Assembly (NCBI GenBank): GCA_018398765.1
Contig: JAHBMJ010000325.1
Span: 34,174-44,173 of the forward strand
DNA from: Chromera velia
Taxonomy: Eukaryota > Sar > Chromeraceae
Length of the DNA stretch: 10,000 nt
Direction of reading: 5' to 3'
The position numbers were made by a program, and so were the translations under genes. Below, one piece after another: positions 1-7,538 of this stretch (the stretch's first letter is position 1; every line of letters begins with the position of its first letter). Under the pieces are notes generated by a model, which was not told where the DNA came from, did not search any database, and was given only the letters and a program-made list of their open reading frames with translations.

Positions 1-51
<51 letters not shown>

Positions 52-71
52 GTGTGCGTGTGTGTGTCCAG
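1..71 (+). repeat. (TG)n tract forming the 3' end of an upstream intron
   Basis: Positions 1-67 are unbroken alternating pyrimidine-purine, mostly TG with a few CG steps, followed by TCCAG at 67-71 and the first exon. The left end is cut by the window, so the true length is unknown. It replaces a normal polypyrimidine tract, and alternating sequence of this kind can adopt Z-DNA. Confidence 0.9.
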
Positions 72-191
72 GTCTCTCGATCGGACTCCCTCCCGTCCTC
101 TACTGGGGCTCCAAGTCCCTGAAGGACAGGGTGGTGAAGCCCTGTCTGCACGGAGACAAGTTCATCTGCCTGTGCATCACAGAGCCGGCAG
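72..191 (+). CDS. Acyl-CoA dehydrogenase exon (first in window)
   Basis: The acceptor is TGTCCAG ending at 71. The exon starts with two bases that complete a codon split by the upstream intron, then reads IGLPPVLYWGSKSLKDR and ends at ICLCITEPA plus one base. It covers the end of the N-terminal helical domain and the first half of the TEPxAGSD FAD motif. The donor at 192 (GTCGGT) was chosen because joining to 548 restores the uninterrupted motif TEPAAGSDV. Three more GT donors follow at 4-base steps (see 191-209). Confidence 0.93.
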
Positions 192-949
192 GTCGGTCGG
201 TCGGTGAGCCCCTCAAACAAATGAGAAGGTTCAACTACGAAGAAAATCAGGCAGCCCTTCAAGAGTAGTTCTCGGAAGCGGGAATTGCTTTCGCACTCAC
301 TCAGAATCGCCTCCAACCTGTGCTTTTCTTTCCCATTGCGTGAACAGATCAACAAATCCATCCATCTTTGTATGCATCGACGAGAGACTAACGGAGACGT
401 GCACCTCTCTTCCTCCCTCCCTCGCCGTCTGCCTGCAGGCCTGTCTTTTTTCCCTGCCAATCTGATCTGTAAATTCCCATATGACCTAGCTAAAGCCCGT
501 GTAAATGATTCTTCCTTCGGTGTGTCTGTCCTTCCTTCAATCTGCAGCCGGCAGCGACGTTGCGAATCTGACCACAACTGCCACGAAGACCCCCGACGGG
601 AAGCACTACATCCTCAACGGAGAGAAGAAGTGGATCACCAACGGCGTCTTCGCAGACTTCTTCACGGTGGCATGCAGGTCGGGCGGGGGGCTCATTTCAT
701 TAGTTTATTTGAGAACATGTGTGCAAACACAGGCTTTGTGCGTGTGTCTCTGTGTGTCTGCTTGGATCACTAGCGGGGGCTTTCATGGGAGGGGGCGGGA
801 GGCTCTCGGGAGGGAGGGAGGCAGTGTTTGTTTGGCCCAACGATCTATCAGCATGCGTTCATTTATCCCCCTTTTGGTGGGGCCTTCCGTTGAGGAGTGC
901 AGCAATGATGTGCGGGTCTGTGGTTACATTTGTGCCTGATTTGTGGACA

Positions 950-993
<44 letters not shown>

Positions 994-2929
994 TGTGTGT
1001 GTACAGGACTGGAGGCCCAGGCATGGGGGGCGTGTCCCTTCTCCTGGTTGAACGTTCCATGGCTGGGGTGTCGACTCGTCAGATGAACTGCATGGGCGTG
1101 TGGGCGAGCGGGACCACGTACATCACGTTTGAGGACGTGAAGGTGCCTGTTGGGAATCTGATCGGCAAGGAGAACCAGGGATTCAAGTGAGTCAGGGAGG
1201 GGGGTTGGGAGTGTACATTTAAAATGGTTGGGAGCATTAGTGAATTCGTTTCGTCTTGTGCAAAGATCAAATGCAGGAATGTAGCTGGTGTGTATGATCT
1301 AGTAGTGAAGGGTACCAAAGCCAGCCAACGAACCGCTGCATGGATGCATGCGTGAATGCACGTGCTGTCAGGTACATCATGAACAACTTCAACTACGAGC
1401 GCATGGGCTTCGTCCTCCAGGCCAACAGATTTTCCAGAGTCTGCTACGAGGAGGCATACAAGTACGCTCTGAAGCGACACACATTCGGAAAGCCCCTCAT
1501 GGAGCACCAGGTCAGGTGTAAGGAAGGAAGGAAGCAAGGAAGGAAGATGGCCGGATGTGCGTCCCATCCATCCATCCAGATACGTACCGACTTGTGATGT
1601 ACATGAGGATAGATGGGCGCAGGGAGAGAGAAAAGGGGGAATCCCGGATCCTTCCAGGCAGGCAGGGAGGCGGGCAGGATTGAGGTTATTCAGGGGCAAG
1701 GGGGATCTTTGTTCCAGATTCCTGAGTGAAAAGTAAAAGGAGCCTCTCGAATTTAATTCTCTTTCTGTGTCTGTTCCCCTCCTCACCTTTCCGTGTTCTT
1801 TCTGCCTCTTTCCTGGATTGTATGTGAGTCAGTGAGTGAGTAAGCGACTGACTGAGAGATGGATGTCGATGTGCTTGCTTTCCTCTCTGTATGTCTACTT
1901 GGAAGAGAAGTGGAACGAAGAGGAAAAATATCAATCAATTGAGTGCCCATACAATTCCATCAATTGTGTGGCCGCCCATACATTTCCATCAATTGTGTGC
2001 CCGCCCATACCTTTCCAATCAATTGTGTGCCCGCCCATACATTTCCATCAATTGTGTGCCCGCCCATACCTTTCCAATCAATTGTGTGCCCGCCCATACA
2101 TTTCCATCAATTGTGTGCCCGCCCATACCTTTCCAATCAATTGTGTGCCCGCCCATACAATTCCATGAATTCTGAAGATGGTTTCGTGAGAAGTCGTTGA
2201 CACGGTCAGGCACACGGCGTTCTTCTCTCCTAAGCCACGCTGTCTGTCTGTCTGTCTGTCTGTCTGTCGTTGCCTCTTCTTTCCTTCCTTCCGCGCACAA
2301 GTCCTGAAACTGCTGGAGCGTGCGTCTGTAGCATGCATGTAGGCAACGTTTACGCAACAGATTCTGTTGTGTGAGTAGAAATACTCGGCCTTCAGTCAGA
2401 AGGGGGATTCTGAATGAAGTCATTCACTCACGTGCATGCCATGCTTCTACGAGACGTGCAGGTGATCCGCTGGAAGCTGGCGGAGATGGCCAGGCAGATC
2501 GAGGCCAACTGGGCTCAGACGGAGCAGCTCTTGTACCAGTTCAAGACGATGTCCAAGGTGCGTTTTTAGAGATGAATGATGAACTGACTCCATTTTGTTT
2601 CTTCGTATCGTTGTGAGGGTAAGGGCATCTAGATCCACAGACAGGGACGGAGGAGGTCTTCTCCCTCTTGTGGTTCTCAATTTCATCGGCCCACAACGAT
2701 GTTGCTGTGCTTACGTAAATCTCAGCTTTCTCTCTCCCTCTTCCTGCACGAGCTAGCGCCCTCTGTCTTTCTTTATCGCCCAAACAGCCAAAGACAAACC
2801 TGTGCCTTCTTTCTTGCCTTTGCTGGTTGTCATGCCGCCCTGTTCTTGGACCTCCAAATTGGGGGGCAGTTTGTGAGCGGGAGCTGAGATGGTTTCTTTC
2901 ACTGAACGTGTACGTGTGTGCGCGCGCGC

Positions 2930-2963
<34 letters not shown>

Positions 2964-3227
2964 GAGGAGGCGGCCTCGAAGCTCGGAGGTCCCATTGCCC
3001 TCGCGAAGGTGCAGAACACAAAAACTCTGGAGTACTGCGCTCGGGAGGCAGCTCAGGTGTTTGGCGGTCTCTCTTACAGCCGAGGCGGTCAGGGTGAGAA
3101 GGTGGAGAGGCTGTACAGGGAGGTGAGAGCCTACGCGATTCCGGGGGGGAGCGAGGAGATCATGCTCGACCTTGGCATCAAGCAGGGCATGAGGCTTGCT
3201 CAGCAGGTGTTGAAGGGGAGGATGTGA
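72..3227 (+). CDS. Acyl-CoA dehydrogenase, 3' part of a six-exon (in window) gene
   Basis: Join 72-191, 548-677, 1007-1186, 1372-1510, 2462-2557 and 2964-3227; all introns are GT-AG and all phases agree. This gives 308 residues (first full codon at 74) plus TGA. Known family role: FAD-dependent alpha,beta-dehydrogenation of an acyl-CoA, usually the first step of beta-oxidation or of branched-chain amino-acid breakdown. Seen: middle-domain FAD motif CITEPAAGSDV (residues 34-44), NGEKKWITNG (63-72), the C-terminal helical domain from about residue 144, RHTFGKPLMEHQ (178-189), QVFGGLSYSRGG (252-263) and AIPGGSEEIM (279-288). Glu152 in NYER aligns with the catalytic base of long-chain and isovaleryl-CoA dehydrogenases; Gly282 stands where medium-chain enzymes have theirs. 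Most family members are near 400 residues, so roughly the N-terminal quarter lies upstream. The C-terminus (KGRM) is not a peroxisomal SKL-type signal; mitochondrial targeting cannot be judged. Family certain, substrate unknown. Confidence 0.95.
191..209 (+). other. Tandem 5' splice sites within a GTCG tetranucleotide repeat
   Basis: After the last exon base (191) the intron begins GTCGGTCGGTCGGTGAGC. Possible GT donors therefore start at 192, 196, 200 and 204. The protein family supports 192. The one at 204 (GTGAGC) fits the general eukaryotic donor consensus best and lies exactly 12 bases downstream, so its use would keep the frame and insert four residues in the FAD motif. Confidence 0.6.
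192..547 (+). other. Intron between exons 1 and 2 of the dehydrogenase gene
   Basis: This 356-base GT-AG intron contains in-frame stops in the coding frame and a pyrimidine-rich stretch around 405-460 (TCTTCCTCCCTCCC). It ends CTTCAATCTGCAG. Apart from the donor repeat, no other element was seen. Confidence 0.85.
548..677 (+). CDS. Acyl-CoA dehydrogenase exon (second in window)
   Basis: The acceptor is CTGCAG ending at 547 and the donor is CAG|GTCGGG at 678. The exon reads GSDVANLTTTATKTPDGK, then NGEKKWITNG, then FADFFTVAC. This is the beta-barrel middle domain, in which the tryptophan and threonine of KWITNG line the FAD site in known family structures. It enters in phase 1 and leaves in phase 2, matching its neighbours. 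Confidence 0.95.
951..1002 (+). repeat. Compound microsatellite (CT)13(GT)13 at a 3' splice site
   Basis: Positions 951-976 are (CT)13 and 977-1002 are (GT)13, followed by ACAG and exon 3 at 1007. The two halves have the same copy number. The tract is the whole visible polypyrimidine region of the 329-base intron 678-1006. Confidence 0.95.
1007..1186 (+). CDS. Acyl-CoA dehydrogenase exon (third in window)
   Basis: The acceptor TACAG ends at 1006, directly after a (CT)13(GT)13 tract. The donor is CAA|GTGAGT at 1187, the best consensus donor in the gene. The exon reads TGGPGMGGVSLLLVER, later GVWASGTTYITFEDVKVP and GNLIGKENQGFK. This is the end of the beta domain and the typical V-P-x-x-N-L-I-G stretch that leads into the C-terminal helices. 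Confidence 0.95.
1187..1371 (+). other. Intron between exons 3 and 4 of the dehydrogenase gene
   Basis: This is the shortest intron of the gene (185 bases), with donor GTGAGT and acceptor GCTGTCAG. It has no long TG tract and only a weak pyrimidine tract before the acceptor, which is preceded by repeated ATGCATG-like sequence at 1338-1360. Confidence 0.85.
1372..1510 (+). CDS. Acyl-CoA dehydrogenase exon (fourth in window), carries likely catalytic Glu
   Basis: The acceptor TGTCAG ends at 1371 and the donor is CAG|GTCAGG at 1511. The exon reads YIMNNFNYERMGFVLQ, then YEEAYKYALKRHTFGKPL and MEHQ. Glu152 (codon 1397-1399) in NYER aligns with the helix-G catalytic glutamate of long-chain and isovaleryl-CoA dehydrogenases; this is alignment by eye. 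The 1511 donor was preferred to a GTGTAA at 1516 because only 1511 keeps phase 0 into the next exon (EHQ-VIRWK). Confidence 0.95.
1936..2166 (+). repeat. Minisatellite of alternating 29- and 30-bp units in intron 4
   Basis: Seven full units start at 1961, 1990, 2020, 2049, 2079, 2108 and 2138, after one degenerate 25-bp unit at 1936. Each unit begins CAATTGTGTG, then CCGCCCATAC. Units alternate between ending ATTTCCAT (29 bp) and CTTTCCAAT (30 bp), so the real period is a 59-bp dimer. Both edge units (1936 and 2138) end in ACAATTCCAT instead. Units are otherwise nearly identical. Reading frames across it are repeats of C-A-R-P-Y type and are not genes. Confidence 0.95.
2240..2267 (+). repeat. 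(CTGT)7 microsatellite in intron 4
   Basis: Seven uninterrupted CTGT copies within the 951-base intron 1511-2461. The same intron also has a GGAA-rich run near 1520-1546, TCCA copies near 1564-1578, and TTCC copies near 2280-2291. Confidence 0.9.
2462..2557 (+). CDS. Acyl-CoA dehydrogenase exon (fifth in window)
   Basis: The acceptor is GTGCAG ending at 2461 and the donor is AAG|GTGCGT at 2558, phase 0 at both ends. The 32 codons read VIRWKLAEMARQIEANW, then TEQLLYQFKTMSK. This is a long amphipathic helix of the C-terminal bundle, where this family usually has R-x-K-L-A-x-M. Confidence 0.95.
2907..2962 (+). repeat. Alternating CG/TG tract at the 3' end of intron 5
   Basis: Fifty-six bases of perfect pyrimidine-purine alternation: a TG stretch, then a CG core at about 2920-2932, then (TG)n up to 2960, ending in the acceptor TGCAG. 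The CG core inside a TG tract is the classic composition for Z-DNA formation. It lies directly against the terminal exon. Confidence 0.93.
2964..3227 (+). CDS. Acyl-CoA dehydrogenase terminal exon
   Basis: The acceptor TGCAG ends at 2963, directly after a (CG)n(TG)n tract. The exon runs 87 codons to a TGA at 3225-3227, with a second TGA immediately after it in frame. It reads EEAASKLGGPIALAKVQ, later TLEYCAREAAQVFGG, EKVERLYREVRAY and AIPGGSEEIMLDLGIKQ. These are the last helices of the bundle and the segment that packs against the flavin. The end KGRM carries no obvious sorting signal. Confidence 0.96.
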   Translation, partial: EEAASKLGGPIALAKVQNTKTLEYCAREAAQVFGGLSYSRGGQGEKVERLYREVRAYAIPGGSEEIMLDLGIKQGMRLAQQVLKGRM

Positions 3228-3530
3228 TGAGGAAGAAGGAAGGAAGAAAGGCGAAAGGGAGGAGTCACGAACTCTCTCCCTTCCCTTCCCTGGTGGGAGG
3301 GATCCCCTCTTTCTGCTGGCATCTCATACTAATTTATTGATTGTTTGAATTTCTATCTCAGGCCGAGGCAAAGAAGAAGAAGTATTGAATGGTTCGTTGT
3401 TTCTTCCAAGCTGAACGAACGAACGTACAGGATTGGATCTGATCTGATCCGTCTGTCTGTCTTCATGTCTGTCTGCATGTACGTCTCTTTTTCCTCTCTT
3501 GTGCTCCTCCTTCGTCTTTGTGCGACTGTG

Positions 3531-3552
3531 TCGATCGATCGATCGATCGATG
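3531..3552 (+). repeat. (TCGA)n microsatellite
   Basis: More than five tandem copies of the self-complementary tetramer TCGA. A matching (CGAT)n tract occurs at 7403-7421. The unit is palindromic, so the tract can fold on either strand. Confidence 0.9.
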
Positions 3553-4363
3553 GATCTGTTTGTGGATTGAACAGAGAGAAAGAGAGAGAGGCACTCTTTG
3601 TTTGGGATGGGAGAGAGCAAGGCAATTCTCCCTCCCTTCCTCTGCATCAATTTCCCACCCACCCACCAAAGGTGTGCACGCGTCTGGTCACGGGCGCTTT
3701 TGGACCTCCTTGTTCTCCCTCCAACTTCCCCACCGAGTCCATGCAGCCAACCTGCCGTCTCCTCCTTCTTTCCTCTCTCTCTCTTCCAGACGATCCTAGC
3801 TTGTTTGACTTCCTTCTCGCCTCTCGATCCTCTCTCAGCACTGCCCTCTCTCCACTGTTGTGTTTTTTTTTTCAAAGAGACGCGCATGCAAGCGAACTTC
3901 AAGAGAAAAAAAAGAGGAGGCAGACACGGAAGGAAGAGAGAACGACGCTCAGCGTGATGCATCGTCTCAAACAAAGATCTCAAACAGTTGCATCTTTTCA
4001 CTCGAGATTAAGCAGCGCGAGATGCACAGAAAGACATTCGTTGACTAGTTGACGATCAACACTGGAGAGGCAGAGAGGCTTTTTTTTGCGCTTGTCGGAC
4101 TCGAATGCGAGTTTGTCTCCAAATTAATACTCCTCAATCGTTCCAACAAAAAGTGAAAGCAAAAGCCGGCATTCAACAGACAGCTCCCAAACGGTTGTTT
4201 CCGCTCTTGCATGGGTAGCTAGGGGTAGATGGGTAGCCGGCACGTGCCCACGGTTCATGTAGAACTAGATCGAGAACTTGTCAATTCGTTCTCTCTCTCC
4301 TTCTCCCACTAGTTCTCCCAGTTGAGAACAAAAGCGGCCAGGGGTTTTCAAGGGACGACAGAA

Positions 4364-4380
4364 CCCCCCCACCCACCCCC
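4364..4380 (-). other. G-rich run on the minus strand (possible G-quadruplex)
   Basis: The plus strand has seven C, A, three C, A and five C. The minus strand therefore offers at least four G-triplets with one-base gaps. This is a composition-based prediction only. Confidence 0.5.
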
Positions 4381-4405
4381 ACACACACCACACCAGTGGC
4401 ACACC

Positions 4406-4432
4406 CCTAGACCGTGACTCTGACCGTCTAGG
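4406..4432. repeat. Inverted repeat CCTAGAC / GTCTAGG
   Basis: Seven-base perfect arms at 4406-4412 and 4426-4432 around a 13-base loop. It lies just before the (CA)n tract that precedes the AT-rich island. CTAG, the core of both arms, recurs many times through 4210-5570. Confidence 0.6.
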
Positions 4433-4433
4433 C

Positions 4434-4471
4434 TACACACACACATGCACACGCACACACACACGCACATA
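4434..4471 (+). repeat. (CA)n alternating tract
   Basis: A perfect pyrimidine-purine alternation, mostly CA with TG and CG steps. It marks the left border of the AT-rich island. Confidence 0.85.
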
Positions 4472-4877
4472 TCATGCGTACAGACATGTGCAAACATATG
4501 TAGATCTAGGGGTATAATCCTAATAGTTTCAAGTTTTTGATTGTAGCTTTACATAAAATACGTGGTGACACGTCTACTTTAGCTGTAAGCAATAACTATA
4601 GCTGTACAATTGTGTAAAGTTAAAGAAATCTAGAAAGAAATTTGCTTTAAATCAATACTTTAAAACTATAAGTTCTATTATTCTTCCAATTTTTTTAGAA
4701 ATACTTACAATTGTTGTTAAAAGTTGTTAAGATATGTTGATTCAGATCAAAAAAGTAAAACATGAGTCACATGATCAGTGGGATAACTCAAACCTAATTT
4801 TACTAATGATTATTGATTATATAGTAGTTATTTATAAAATAATAATAACTTGGATCATAAATAAAAATACGTTTCAC

Positions 4878-4933
4878 AAGCCCTAGGGGGCTTAATCAAA
4901 GTTTTAAAACACTTTGTTTTAAGAACTTTGATT
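4878..4933. repeat. Long hairpin next to an AAGCCC/GGGCTT stem
   Basis: The left arm 4894-4911 (AATCAAAGTTTTAAAACA) pairs with 4915-4933 across a 3-base loop. The 18 base pairs are interrupted only by one unpaired G. Immediately upstream, 4878-4883 (AAGCCC) pairs with 4888-4893 (GGGCTT) around TAGG. Two adjacent stem-loops in ORF-free DNA. Confidence 0.85.
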
Positions 4934-4997
4934 CGTTTTTCACCTAAAAACACCTCATAAATCTGATGAAATTTAATGGTAAAATTGAGGGTTTTGC

Positions 4998-5038
4998 ATA
5001 ATTATTATTGCTCATTACCGGTTTCGGATAATAATTAT
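4998..5038. repeat. Inverted repeat ATAATTATTAT / ATAATAATTAT
   Basis: Eleven-base perfect arms at 4998-5008 and 5028-5038 flank a GC-containing centre with CATTACCGG. Because the motif is nearly symmetric, a direct-repeat reading (ATTATTGCT twice) is also visible. Confidence 0.6.
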
Positions 5039-5531
5039 TGCTATTATCTAAATAATGGCCTTATTACAATAATCATTATATGAGTTATCTCACTGTTGTG
5101 TGTGAACGGAATTTTTCTTAAATAGAAACGTATACTATAAAAACAAAGTTGCCTTATCCGTTACCACCAAACGCTAGAACTAGCCTGGAAGCCTATGAAT
5201 AAGCCGATCGCAATGGCATATAAAGATACTATGATGAACTAAAGTACTCCAGTTTACAGGATCTATACAGCACGTAATGATCTGTTTAATAACTTATAGC
5301 CTAGTAGTACTTAACCTAGCGTAGCTCCAGCTAGCCTTAGAGCTAGCCTTTACTATACGATCTATAGACAAATCAATCCTGAGATAAAACCCATCATAAG
5401 AGTATACACACTTCAATGCGTTTGCTCCCTGTTTCCTGTAACCCCCATAATTTTGAATAATTGCAACACACCAACGCCGCCAACATACTCTGTAGTGCTC
5501 TGAAGCTCTAACTCACCAGTATTCTCGCTCT

Positions 5532-5547
5532 ACAGCCGTGCGGCTGT
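5532..5547. repeat. Palindrome ACAGCCG-TG-CGGCTGT
   Basis: Seven-base perfect arms with a two-base centre, at the right border of the AT-rich island. It is followed at 5550-5571 by a second small inverted repeat (TAGCTG / CAGCTA). Confidence 0.6.
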
Positions 5548-7402
5548 TCTAGCTGAGGAGCTGTGCAGCTAGGCTGTGCATACCAATCCTGCAAGTTGAG
5601 GAACATTTCCTGAGTCCAATTGAGACCGTGCTCAATCCCTTTTTTCGATCTTCGATCTTTACCGCAAACGCAGAAACACGTAGGTCCCGGCAGGTGGACC
5701 AACCAACAAATCAGCCATTGATCAGCCGCAGATCGAATCACCCTCTCTCTGGCCTCCACGAGTCCCTTTTCAACGAGAGAAACCACACCGGAGAAAGTGA
5801 ACATCTGTCTGCCTCCTTCCTTTCTCTCCCTTTCAAGGATGTCTCCCCTCCCTCTGCGCAAAATATAGGAAAGTCTCTTTTCCGGCTCCGCGCTTCTGAC
5901 ACCGGCACGAAGTTAAGACCCGCAACGAGCCTTCAATCCTCCCCTCCCCTCTCTTGCTCTCTCTTCTCTACAACGACTGGCTCAGGGTGAACATTCGCTC
6001 GGCGTGCGTCAAAGGGTCCGTACCTTTGGCAAAGTTTTTGTGTTTTATTTCCTTTTCTCTCTACGTCCCCTCTTCCCTTTATTTGGTCAAGACCGCTGAG
6101 GAGGCCCTCTCTCTGCTCGGTCGGAGAGGAAAAACAGATGTTTACTTACCACGGTCGGCGGTTGCTCTCCGACAGCCCCAGCGAAATTCCTTCACCTCCT
6201 CCCCCCCCGTCATTCCCCTCCCTTCTCCTCTGCAAATTTTCAACCTCACGACTCCGTTCTGATTTGCCTGGCACGCCCACCTCAAAGCTTGCTTCAACGA
6301 ATCAATCAATCAATCAAGCAACTGATCGAAGCCTGAAGGGGAAGAGAAGGGAGGAGAAGACAGGGTGGCGCAGATATCGAAAGTCACTGTCGTCACAGTG
6401 CAACCCCGCCGAATGCACCCCTCCTCTCCTCTCCCCTCCGCTGAGGGTCTCTCTCCACAGAAAAAACTTCTTCCTTTTCCGCCCTGCCCTTGCATTCCTG
6501 CCAGTGCAGCCCAAATCTCATTATTTTCTGCATCGGCAAAAGCCGACCTCTGTGCGCTCACTGCAGTGGCAGGAAACCAGAAAGAAAATTCCTCAGGAAG
6601 GAATTCCCTCCCTCCCTCCGTCGCACAGCACTCATTAGACAAGACAGGCTGCAGAACCATCTTTCTTTCCTGTCCACCCACCCGTACAGGCAGGGAGGCG
6701 AACACAGAAAGAGTCTCCTCAAAAGAGAGACAACAATGCCCCCCCCCCACCTCCTCGCGAGAATCAGACAGGGTGGCCGAAGCGAGTCGAGGAAAAGAGA
6801 GACGGCAGGCAACTCACAGAAGGGAGGAGAGCCTCCCCCCCTCCTGAAGGCAGACATTCACTGACGGACGAAGCCAATCAATCGAAAAGTCTCCCCACCC
6901 CCCCACCCACTCAACTCTCAGATGCGTGCCTGCCCTCTTTCTTCTTTCTCTCTTCCTTCAATTGATGAAGAGAGAGAGAGAGAAGAACCCAGAAGGGCAG
7001 ACAAGAGAAGACAAGCAGCTGGCTGCATGGTCTGACTGCACGACCCGATAAAGGGGACAAGCTCCCGCCCACGTGCTGCTTTGGGGGAATTCCGGAAACG
7101 TGTCTCGGATGTCTTGCCGACAGCCAGAGAGAGAGAGAGAGAGAGAAATCAGAGGGGGTGACGGATGGAATGAGCGAACGAAGGAGAGCACAAATACGGG
7201 GGGGCAACAAAAAAGCTGAAAATCCGAATTCAGCCAGTCAGTCAATCAGTCAGGCAGGCAGACAATCTGAAGTCTCTCACAGCTATCCGGTCGTTCTGCG
7301 CACTTTCGGTCTGCGCCAGCACTGGTCCATGGGTGGAGGAGCAGGGCTAATGATGTTATGCCTCTTCGTTTCTCTTCTCTTCTCTCCAAAGTGTCAACGA
7401 AC

Positions 7403-7421
7403 CGATCGATCGATCGATCGA
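7403..7421 (+). repeat. (CGAT)n microsatellite
   Basis: Nearly five tandem copies of CGAT, the same self-complementary unit as at 3531-3552. Confidence 0.85.
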
Positions 7422-7538
7422 CTCAAAATGAGTCCGTCACCTGCATGATCTCCGACCGACAACACTTCTCGTCTCTTCTCTTCTCTTCTCCTCTCCACCC
7501 CACTCCTCTCTGGAAAATATGCCAAGTTTCCCTTCTCT

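Larger units (their letters stand above)
3228..4433 (+). other. Pyrimidine-rich 3' UTR and intergenic DNA
   Basis: Non-coding DNA after the stop codon. Open frames here (for instance 3345-4052 plus and 3324-4001 minus) are made of Ser/Leu/Arg-rich low-complexity sequence and overlap each other on both strands. No canonical AATAAA was seen close to the stop, so the transcript end cannot be placed. Contents: a (TCGA)n tract at 3531-3552, C/T runs at 3620-3850, and a 10-bp palindrome GGCACGTGCC at 4239-4248. Confidence 0.6.
4473..5470. other. AT-rich island without genes
   Basis: Composition changes sharply from C/T-rich to strongly A/T-rich, with almost none of the long simple repeats seen elsewhere. 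No reading frame of note exists on either strand between about 4052 and 5508. It contains the hairpin at 4878-4933, the inverted repeat at 4998-5038, and many CTAG tetramers (for example near 5174, 5301, 5331 and 5343). No terminal inverted repeats, target-site duplications, tRNA or rRNA were recognised. Candidates are an inserted non-autonomous element, an organelle-derived insert or a structural region. Confidence 0.6.

Noticed and set aside
1936-2166. CRISPR-like array
   Set aside because: There are no unique spacers between repeats; the units are contiguous, and the setting is a eukaryotic intron.
1836-2200. Overlapping open frames of 80-110 codons across the minisatellite
   Set aside because: They are translations of the 29/30-bp repeat, lie inside an intron fixed by flanking dehydrogenase exons, and exist in all three frames.
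3324-4052. Long open frames on both strands (225-235 codons)
   Set aside because: They overlap antisense to each other, are Ser/Leu/Arg-rich low complexity, include translations of (TCGA)n, and match no family.
5954-6034. Plus-strand segment reading LYNDWLRVNIRSACVKG
   Set aside because: It looks protein-like, but there is no start codon or acceptor at its left border apart from one inside it, and no family match.
6092-6119. Plus-strand mini-exon reading TAEEALSLL with a good acceptor and a GTCGGA donor
   Set aside because: The splice signals are attractive, but no neighbouring exon could be joined to it, and 28 bases are too few to stand alone.
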